Of a stretch of 32,725 nucleotides of DNA, positions 26,898 through 32,725 are shown piece after piece. The stretch comes from Methyloceanibacter marginalis (GTDB lineage Bacteria > Pseudomonadota > Alphaproteobacteria > Rhizobiales > Methyloligellaceae), in assembly GCF_001723295.1 (NCBI RefSeq), contig NZ_LPWD01000464.1, forward strand, positions 1 to 32,725, given 5' to 3'. Under the pieces are notes generated by a model, which was given only the letters and a program-made list of their open reading frames with translations, was not told the DNA's origin and made no database searches. Numbering within the stretch: position 1 is the stretch's first letter; every line of letters starts with the position of its first letter. Both the position numbers and the translations under genes were made by a program.

Positions 26898-27299
26898 ATG
26901 ACCACTGAGACACTCGAAACCGTTTGGGCCCCGCGCGTCCTCAGCGTTTTGCGTATTGTCGCGGCGCTGCTCTTCTTCGAGCACGGCACGGCTAAGCTGT
27001 TCGGTTTTCCGCCGTCCGATTTTTCGCCGGAGGTCATGTCACTGCCCTGGATCGCAGGTGTTCTCGAGGTGGTCGGCGGCGCGTTGCTGATCGTCGGCCT
27101 GTTCACGCGGCCCGTGGCCTTCATTCTCTCGGGCCAGATGGCCGTCGCCTATTGGATGTTCCATCACTCGTCGGAGAAGATCTATCCGCTGTTGAATGGT
27201 GGAGACGGCGCCATTTTGTTCTGCTTCATCTTTCTCTATCTCGTTTTCGCCGGTCCGGGCCCTTGGAGCCTCGATGCGCTGCGGCGGCGGGAAAGCTAG
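26898..27299 (+). CDS. DoxX-family membrane protein
   Basis: 133 residues with four hydrophobic helices. AGGGGGAG precedes ATG 26898. The DoxX pattern is clear: LRIVAALLFFEHGTAKLFGFP in helix 1, then IAGVLEVVGGALLIVGLFTRPVAFIL, and a third segment with YWMFHHSSEKIYPLLNGG. Relatives accompany quinol oxidases or redox-stress systems (DoxD/MspX types), but most are uncharacterised. It stands alone here. Confidence 0.88.
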   Translation: MTTETLETVWAPRVLSVLRIVAALLFFEHGTAKLFGFPPSDFSPEVMSLPWIAGVLEVVGGALLIVGLFTRPVAFILSGQMAVAYWMFHHSSEKIYPLLNGGDGAILFCFIFLYLVFAGPGPWSLDALRRRES

Positions 27300-27456
27300 A
27301 GGCGGCGCCACGAGAGCCCTCGTCACCGGCCCGGAGTTTGGCGCGCGTGCTCGCCTCGCAGGCGGCGCGCCAGACTCGATTTCGTTAACGCCGTAAATAG
27401 ATTTTTAGCCAAATCTTTAAACGCAAACTTTAGCGCCCCCGCCACAGATTCGGGCG

Positions 27457-27657
27457 ATGAGTATGCGTCAGCAGTTCATGGCGGGTCTGCTCGCGGTCAC
27501 GTTAATCGCGACGCTAGGCGCGAGCGCGGCCAAGGATGTCGCGCCGGTCGCCGGGCGGTCCCACGCGAGTATCTGGCTCGACCCTTCAGCGTCCGACCAA
27601 TTGCTCGCCAGCCGGCTCAACATCACCAACATGGCGAAGAGGCCGCCGGCACGCTAA
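27457..27657 (+). CDS. Small putative exported protein
   Basis: 66 residues. A signal-peptide-like N-terminus (QQFMAGLLAVTLIATLGASAA) is followed by a short mature part of about 40 residues. There is no good ribosome-binding site and I recognise no family. It could be a real small secreted protein or a chance frame. Confidence 0.4.
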   Translation: MSMRQQFMAGLLAVTLIATLGASAAKDVAPVAGRSHASIWLDPSASDQLLASRLNITNMAKRPPAR

Positions 27658-27708
27658 CGGCCGCGCTCCGCGGAGCCGGATTTCCCAACCGAGATCAAGA
27701 TGGCCGGG

Positions 27709-27784
27709 TGGTGGGCGGTACTGGACTCGAACCAGTGACCCCTGCGATGTGAACACAGTGCTCTACCAGCTGAGCTAACCGCCC
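27709..27784 (-). tRNA. tRNA-Val (anticodon CAC), CCA encoded
   Basis: The minus strand folds into a full cloverleaf: acceptor GGGCGGT/ACCGCCC, D-arm GCTC...GAGC, anticodon stem CTGTG/CGCAG with loop TTCACAT, so the anticodon is CAC (reads GUG). The T-arm ACTGG/CCAGT holds TTCGAGT. The discriminator A (27712) is followed by genomic CCA (27711-27709). Confidence 0.96.
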
Positions 27785-27921
27785 GTTTTCGCGTGGAGCT
27801 TGGCGCATCGCCGTCTCAGGGTGGCTGAGGGGATGCGGCTGGAGGGGGGATTTAGCGAGTGGCTCCCGGGTAAGTCAAGGAAGGCGCATCCTAGCCGGAA
27901 GCGCCCTCCGGGCACGCCGTC

Positions 27922-28203
27922 CTATTGGGCCGGTGCCGCGGGCGCGACCATCTTGCCGACAGTGGCCAAGGTCTCGCGGGCTTTCTTGTAGTTGCCCTCG
28001 GTGCAAAGCGCGTCGGCCTCGTCGAGCAGCAGGTTCACCTCCTCGACCTCGCCTTCGCTGAGCGCCTTGGCCTCGACCCTCTGATCAACCAGTGTCTCGG
28101 TCTTGGCCAGCTCGTTCACGCAGGCCTGCTCTTCGTCCGCGGCGTAGGCTGTGCCCGCCATCAGCAGCATCATACAAGCGCTGATCATTATGCGTTCGCG
28201 CAT
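27922..28203 (-). CDS. Small exported helical protein
   Basis: 93 residues. The signal peptide RIMISACMMLLMAGTAYA-AD is clear. The mature part has two cysteines (EQACVNEL and DALCTEGN) likely forming a disulfide, and a helical hairpin (ALSEGEVEEVNLLLDEADALC, then YKKARETLATV). The tail is Ala/Pro-rich. I do not recognise a named family. It is probably periplasmic. Confidence 0.7.
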   Translation of the reverse strand: MRERIMISACMMLLMAGTAYAADEEQACVNELAKTETLVDQRVEAKALSEGEVEEVNLLLDEADALCTEGNYKKARETLATVGKMVAPAAPAQ

Positions 28204-28330
28204 TCCCGTCTCTCCTTGGCGCAGGACTTAATCTCAAAGGTTTGGCGAAGATATTTGACCGCGACTGTGACCGTTGATTGCGGCAGCACAGGGATGGGCT
28301 CCCCGCATCAACGCCCCGTCGGGTGCGGTA

Positions 28331-29026
28331 TTAGGAAGGCGCGGCGGCCTTCGCTGTCAAGCCCCTGAGAAGGGGCAGGGCGGACGTCTCCAGCATGTCG
28401 AAGTGGTCGATGACAGCGTTCGCCTGAGGTCCCTCCGGCGGCGGCGGGCAATAGCCGAAGGACACGAGGATCGAGGGAACGCCGGCGCCAAGCGCGGCCC
28501 GAATGTCCACGGCGCTGTCGCCCACCATGAGCGCGTGGCCTGGTTCGCCGCCCGCGGCGGCAATCACGCCTAGCAGGTGGCCTGGGTCGGCTTCGACACC
28601 TGAAATGTGTCGCGCCCGGCAATGGCGGCAAAGTGGTGATCAAGCTCAGGCTCGCAGCAGCAGGCGTGTCAAGCGCTCGCGCTTATTGGTGCAGACCGCA
28701 AGCCGGGCGCCGGCGGCGCGTAGCCGCTCGAGTGCGGCCACGCGCCCGGGAAGGGGCGGCTTTGCACCGCAATATTGGCTTCATAGTGCAGGAGAAAGTC
28801 GGCCAGCATGACATCAACGTCGACATCAACCTCGCCGGCGCTGGCCATGCCAAGAGCCTCTTCGATCATGGCCCGGGCGCCGCGCCACGGCCTCGCGCAC
28901 CCGATCGGCTGCAACAGGCTCGTAGCCGCGGGCCGTAAGCACGTGGTTCAGTGTATTGGTGAGATCCGGTGCGGTATCGACCAGCGTGCCGTCGAGGTCG
29001 AAGACGATGGTGGCGCCATTCAACAT
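28331..29026 (-). pseudogene. gph: Phosphoglycolate phosphatase (HAD family), multiple frameshifts
   Basis: HAD hydrolase dephosphorylating 2-phosphoglycolate. About 231 residues, ATG 29026. Motif I TIVFDLDGTLVDTAPDL (nucleophile Asp), then GARAMIEEALGMA, motif II AVCTNKRERL, and motif IV LMVGDSAVDIRAAL, all in different frames. At least four breaks are needed. Near 28885: one base extra or two lost. Near 28744: one C lost, restoring PFPGRVAALERLRAAGA. Near 28648: one extra or two lost, before ELDHHFAAIAGRD. Near 28588: one G lost, restoring SKPDPGHLLG. The net length stays a multiple of three. Every domain of the family is recoverable in order, so no segment is missing. Confidence 0.85.
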
Positions 29027-29103
29027 GGCACCTCTGTCACATGTGCTTTTCTGCCTGGCAAGCGGCCCTTGCAGCCCGGCAAGCGGCGGCGAGAGAGCGG
29101 GCC

Positions 29104-30552
29104 ATGCAGCTGAAAAATTCTGGCATCGTCAAGGACCAGTGCCTGATCGGCGGCGCATGGACCGGCACGCCGGCGCTCGATGTAACCAATCCGGCGACGG
29201 GTGAGGTGATCGGCCGCGTGCCCGACCTCGGTGCCAAAGAGACGCGCGCGGCAATCGAGGCTGCCAACGCGGCGTTTCCCGCCTGGAGCGGATTGCTGGC
29301 CAAGGAGCGCGCGGCGATTTTGCGCCGCTGGTACGAGCTTCAGCGCGAGCACAAGGAGGACCTTGCACGGCTCATGACCGCCGAGCAGGGCAAGCCGCTC
29401 ACGGAATCACGCGCGGAAGTGGACTACGGCGCGTCCTTCACCGAGTTCTACGCCGAGGAGGCGAAGCGCGTTCTCGGCGAGATCATCCCCACCCCGAAAC
29501 GAAGCGGCCGCATGCTGGTGTTGAAGCAGCCGGTCGGCGTGGTCGGCGCCATCACGCCGTGGAACTTCCCGCTCGCCATGATCACCCGCAAGATCTCGCC
29601 GGCGCTTGCCGCCGGCTGCACCGTCGTGGTGAAGCCCGCGCCGGAGACGCCGCTTTGCGCGCTGGCCCTGGCCGAGCTTGCGGTGCAAGCCGGTGTGCCG
29701 GCCGGCGTACTCAACGTGGTGACCGGCGATGCGGAGAAGATCGGCGGCGAACTGACCTCAAACCCGCTGGTACGCATGATCACCTTCACGGGCTCGACCG
29801 AGGTGGGCAAACTCCTGATGCGTCAGTCAGCCGAAACCGTGAAGAAGCTGGCACTCGAGCTCGGCGGCAATGCCCCATTCATCGTCTTCGACGACGCGGA
29901 TGTCGATGCCGCGGTCGAAGGGACGCTCGCTTCGAAGTACCGGAACTCCGGCCAGACCTGCGTCAGTGCCAACCGGATCTTGGTGCAAGACGGCATCTAC
30001 ACGCGCTTTGCCGAGAAGCTGACGGCGGCTGCTGCCGAACTCAAGGTAGGCGAGGGGACGCAAGAGGGTGTCGAGCAAGGACCGCTCATCAATGAGGCGG
30101 CGGTTGCCAAGGTGGAAGCGCATGTGAAGGACGCCGTGGCCAAAGGCGCCAAAGTTCTGACCGGCGGTGCGCCGCACGCGCTGGGGCGGACGTTCTACAA
30201 GCCGACCGTGCTTGCCGAGGTCACGCCAGACATGCAGCTCGCGCAAGAGGAGACGTTCGGGCCTATCGCCCCGCTGTTCCGTTTTCACGACGAGGCGCAG
30301 GCGATCGCCTTGGCAAACGGCACACCCTCCGGGCTTGCCGCCTATTTCTACACGCGCGATCTTGCGCGCGCTTGGCGGGTGGCCGAGGCGCTCGAATATG
30401 GCATGATCGGCGTCAACGAGGGGATCATTTCTTCGGAGCTGGCGCCGTTCGGCGGCGTGAAAGAATCCGGCCAGGGCCGAGAAGGCTCCCATCATGGAAT
30501 CGATGAGTTCGTGGAGCTGAAATACGTCATGATGGGGGGGCTGGACGGCTGA
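29104..30552 (+). CDS. gabD: NAD(P)-dependent succinate-semialdehyde dehydrogenase
   Basis: Oxidises succinic semialdehyde (or glutarate semialdehyde) to the acid. 482 residues from ATG 29104. An in-frame extension to 28969 overlaps gph and has no family support. Aldehyde dehydrogenase motifs: [39 protein letters not shown] with general base Glu252, [11 protein letters not shown] with nucleophile Cys286, EETFGPI and [13 protein letters not shown]. The opening [17 protein letters not shown] and overall pattern fit GabD. Its TGA overlaps the rpiA ATG (TGATG), beginning a tight four-gene run. Confidence 0.92.
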   Translation: MQLKNSGIVKDQCLIGGAWTGTPALDVTNPATGEVIGRVPDLGAKETRAAIEAANAAFPAWSGLLAKERAAILRRWYELQREHKEDLARLMTAEQGKPLTESRAEVDYGASFTEFYAEEAKRVLGEIIPTPKRSGRMLVLKQPVGVVGAITPWNFPLAMITRKISPALAAGCTVVVKPAPETPLCALALAELAVQAGVPAGVLNVVTGDAEKIGGELTSNPLVRMITFTGSTEVGKLLMRQSAETVKKLALELGGNAPFIVFDDADVDAAVEGTLASKYRNSGQTCVSANRILVQDGIYTRFAEKLTAAAAELKVGEGTQEGVEQGPLINEAAVAKVEAHVKDAVAKGAKVLTGGAPHALGRTFYKPTVLAEVTPDMQLAQEETFGPIAPLFRFHDEAQAIALANGTPSGLAAYFYTRDLARAWRVAEALEYGMIGVNEGIISSELAPFGGVKESGQGREGSHHGIDEFVELKYVMMGGLDG

Positions 30553-31271
30553 TGGCGGAAAGCGACGCGAAGGTCGACGGCTTCAAGGCGGCAGCCGCGC
30601 AAGCCGCGGTCGAGCTGGTGAAGCCGGGCATGCGGCTTGGGCTCGGCACGGGCTCCACGGCCTATCATTTCGTGGAAGCCGTCGGCGTGCTCGTGCGCAA
30701 CGGTCTCGATGTGACCTGCGTGCCGACATCGGAAGCCACGAGGTCGCATGCCGAGAAGCTGCGTATTCCGCTGTCATCGCTGGACGAAACACCGCAACTC
30801 GACCTCACGGTCGACGGCGCCGACGAGCTCGACGATCAGCTTCGCCTGATCAAAGGCGGGGGTGGTGCGTTGCTGCGCGAGAAGATCGTGGCGACGGCAT
30901 CTGACCGGATGGTGGTGATCGCCGACGCCAGCAAGGTGTCGGAGACGCTTGGCTCACATCCATTGCCCGTGGAGGTCGTGCGCTTCGGTCTGCGGGCGAC
31001 CATGCGATTGGTCGAGGCGCTGGCCGCGGAAGCCGGTTGCGAGGGAGACATCAGGCTTCGCGCGGGGCAGGGGGATCTTCCCTTCGTCACCGACCAAGGC
31101 AATCTCATCGTGGACTGCGCCTTCCACAAGATCTCGGAACCCGAAGTGCTGGCCTTTGCCCTCAAGCGCGTGCCGGGGGTGGTTGAGCACGGACTGTTCC
31201 TCGGCCTTGCCGATCTCGCCATCATCGCCGGACCCGGTGGCGTAAAGGCGATGCGCCGTCCTGGAGCTTGA
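30552..31271 (+). CDS. rpiA: Ribose-5-phosphate isomerase A
   Basis: Interconverts ribose 5-phosphate and ribulose 5-phosphate in the pentose phosphate pathway. 239 residues. Motifs: [16 protein letters not shown] (phosphate loop), [24 protein letters not shown] with catalytic Asp/Glu, and [13 protein letters not shown] with catalytic Lys/Glu. Start is coupled to gabD by TGATG. gor begins 7 bp after its stop. Sitting before glutathione reductase suggests linkage of pentose-pathway flux and NADPH-dependent redox control. Confidence 0.95.
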   Translation: MAESDAKVDGFKAAAAQAAVELVKPGMRLGLGTGSTAYHFVEAVGVLVRNGLDVTCVPTSEATRSHAEKLRIPLSSLDETPQLDLTVDGADELDDQLRLIKGGGGALLREKIVATASDRMVVIADASKVSETLGSHPLPVEVVRFGLRATMRLVEALAAEAGCEGDIRLRAGQGDLPFVTDQGNLIVDCAFHKISEPEVLAFALKRVPGVVEHGLFLGLADLAIIAGPGGVKAMRRPGA

Positions 31272-31278
31272 GAGTCGC

Positions 31279-32673
31279 GTGTCCGAATACGATTATGATC
31301 TTTTTGTCATTGGCGCGGGCTCGGGCGGCGTGCGGGCCGCGCGGCTTGCCGCCGAGCTCGGCAAGCGCGTGGGGATCGCCGAGGAATACCGCATCGGCGG
31401 CACCTGCGTGATCCGCGGCTGCGTGCCGAAGAAGCTCCTCGTCTATGGCAGCCGCTATGGCGGCGAGATCGAGGACGCGCGCAGCTTCGGCTGGGCTTAC
31501 GAGGATTTGCGCTTCGATTGGCCGACGCTGATCCACAACGTGCACCGGGAGGTCGACCGGCTGAACGCGGTGTACACACGCACCCTCGAGAAAGCCGGCG
31601 TCGACCGGTTTCTGACGCGTGCGACTGTCGAGGGGCCGCATACTGTGCACCTGCCGGATCGCGACCAGCCCATTTCGGCGGAATATGTTCTGATTGCCAC
31701 CGGCTCGCATCCGGCCATACCGGACGTGCCGGGCAAGGAGCATCTCATCAGCTCGAACGAGTGCTTCCAACTCGAGCACTTGCCCGAGAGCATCGTCATT
31801 ATCGGCGCCGGCTATATCGGCATGGAGTTCGCCTCGATCTTCGCCGGGCTCGGCGTCGCCGTCACCGTGCTCCATCGCGGCGAGCAGATCTTGCGCGATT
31901 TCGACAGCGATCTGCGCGACGGGCTGGCGGAGGCCATGCGCGATCGCGGGGTCGATCTGCGCATGAACGCCAATGTCCAGTCGATCGAACCGGCGGGCGA
32001 CTGCTACCGCGTCGCCTTGAAGGAAGGAGGCTCGGTTTCGGCTTCCCTGGTCATGGCCGCCACGGGACGGGTTCCGAACACCAAGGACCTCGGGCTCCAG
32101 CGAGCGGGCGTCGAGCTCGGCTGGAACGGCCATGTGGTCGTGGACGACTATTCCAAGTCGTCGGTCGACAGCATCTACGCGGTCGGCGATGTGACCGACC
32201 GGGTGCAACTCACGCCGGTGGCGATCCGCGAGGGGACCGCCTTCGTCGAGACCATCTTCGAGGATAATCCCAAGGTCATGGATTATGCGTTTATCCCAAC
32301 GGCGGTGTTCACCGAGCCGGAGATCGGCACCGTTGGGCTGACCGAGGAGCAGGCCCGGGATCGCTGCCGTGTCATTGACATCTTTAAGGCAAGCTTCCGG
32401 CCCATGCGCGCGACGATCAGCGGGCGGAACGAGAAGGTGATGATGAAGCTCGTGATCGACGCGGAGAGCGACAAGGTGCTCGGCGTGCATGTGCTGGGCC
32501 CTGACGCGGCGGAGATCGTGCAGATGGCGGCGATTGCGCTCAGGCTCGGCGTGACCAAGGCGCAGTTCGACACCACCATGGCGCTCCATCCGAGCATCGC
32601 GGAAGAGCTCGTGACGATGCGGCACAGATGGGAAGCGCCATCACCAATCAAGGGATCCGATGCGGCGGCTTGA
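31279..32673 (+). CDS. gor: Glutathione-disulfide reductase
   Basis: NADPH-dependent reduction of GSSG. 464 residues, GTG 31279. FAD-binding GAGSGGVRAARLAAELG, redox disulfide GGTCVIRGCVPKK (Cys43, Cys48), NADPH-binding IIGAGYIGMEFASIFAGLG followed by VLHRGEQILRDFD, second FAD motif YAVGDV, and the C-terminal active-site HPSIAEEL with the catalytic His-Glu pair for the partner subunit. CVIRGC is the common alphaproteobacterial and plant variant. The frame is intact. Its last 14 bases overlap the following SDR gene. Confidence 0.95.
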   Translation: MSEYDYDLFVIGAGSGGVRAARLAAELGKRVGIAEEYRIGGTCVIRGCVPKKLLVYGSRYGGEIEDARSFGWAYEDLRFDWPTLIHNVHREVDRLNAVYTRTLEKAGVDRFLTRATVEGPHTVHLPDRDQPISAEYVLIATGSHPAIPDVPGKEHLISSNECFQLEHLPESIVIIGAGYIGMEFASIFAGLGVAVTVLHRGEQILRDFDSDLRDGLAEAMRDRGVDLRMNANVQSIEPAGDCYRVALKEGGSVSASLVMAATGRVPNTKDLGLQRAGVELGWNGHVVVDDYSKSSVDSIYAVGDVTDRVQLTPVAIREGTAFVETIFEDNPKVMDYAFIPTAVFTEPEIGTVGLTEEQARDRCRVIDIFKASFRPMRATISGRNEKVMMKLVIDAESDKVLGVHVLGPDAAEIVQMAAIALRLGVTKAQFDTTMALHPSIAEELVTMRHRWEAPSPIKGSDAAA

Positions 32674-32725
32674 GGACAAGATTGCGCTCGTGACGGGAGG
32701 CGGCGCCGGGATCGGCCGGGCCGTC
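32660..32725 (+). CDS. SDR-family oxidoreductase, N-terminal fragment (runs off the right edge)
   Basis: First 22 codons only: ATG 32660 with AAGGGA 5 bases upstream. RRLEDKIALVTGGGAGIGRAV is the TGxxxGxG nucleotide-binding start of short-chain dehydrogenases. It overlaps the end of gor by 14 bases, so it belongs to the same transcript. The substrate cannot be inferred from this fragment. Confidence 0.85.
   Translation, partial: MRRLEDKIALVTGGGAGIGRAV

Noticed and set aside
27665-27676. GCTCCGCGGAGC palindrome before tRNA-Val as a terminator or site
   Set aside because: No T-tract and high-GC chance palindromes of this size are common.
27709-27784. tRNA-Val as an integration site for a genomic island
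   Set aside because: No integrase, no repeat of the tRNA 3' end in the window, and neighbours are ordinary chromosomal genes.
747-29026. Programmed ribosomal frameshifting as explanation for the broken genes
   Set aside because: Ten unrelated genes, no shared slippery heptamer and no stimulatory structure. Both -1 and +1 changes occur at ordinary short runs.
31222-32625. 467-codon open frame opposite gor
   Set aside because: Shadow of high-GC codon use. gor has all motifs in order on the plus strand.

Overview
The window is high-GC DNA from an alphaproteobacterium, most likely a Hyphomicrobiales member (Hyphomicrobiaceae/Methyloligellaceae-like). The taxonomic pointers are type II glutamine synthetase divergent from a DUF2735 gene, two TIGR02281-type aspartic proteases with DUF1289, a DUF1045 protein, and an alphaproteobacterial-style DusA and glutathione reductase. 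This placement is inference from gene content only. I see no insertion sequence, integrase, CRISPR array or rRNA. It reads as an ordinary chromosomal segment.

Layout. 1-1.6 kb: the 5' end of a copper P-type ATPase (minus) divergent from a TsdA-like diheme cytochrome c (plus, broken). 1.6-5.6 kb: a minus-strand iron-uptake cluster of TonB-dependent siderophore receptor, PepSY membrane protein and small membrane protein. 5.8-7.9 kb: an alpha/beta hydrolase plus membrane-protein operon divergent from an HxlR regulator. 7.9-14.5 kb: dusA, an isoprenylcysteine-methyltransferase-like protein, a phosphomannomutase/phosphoglucomutase, two retropepsin-like proteases with DUF1289, and a membrane histidine kinase. 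14.8-16.2 kb: an MBL hydrolase plus Fe-S uracil-DNA-glycosylase-like pair. 16.3-18.4 kb: an Lrp/AsnC regulator convergent with a 3-hydroxyisobutyrate-dehydrogenase-like gene, then a 2OG-Fe(II) oxygenase with a terminator. 18.6-24.9 kb: DUF1045, a GST, a diheme cytochrome c, a large caspase-like protein and a type III ornithine/lysine decarboxylase. 25-27.3 kb: DUF2735 and glnII flanking a region with a good sigma-54 promoter, then DoxX. 27.4-29 kb: two small exported proteins, tRNA-Val(CAC) and a broken gph. 29.1-32.7 kb: a tight gabD-rpiA-gor-SDR run.

The most striking property is that ten genes have their frame broken. Fifteen single-base length changes can account for all of it, and almost all fit gain or loss of one base in a short same-base run. 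Homology continues cleanly across every break, and unbroken genes lie between them. This looks like consensus or sequencing error more than gene decay. I mark those genes as frameshifted and give each break and the repaired reading. The biologically most interesting locus is the caspase-like protein at 21.7-23.6 kb. It keeps the Gly-His-Gly motif but has Ser where the catalytic Cys is expected. The best regulatory signal is the -24/-12 promoter before glnII.
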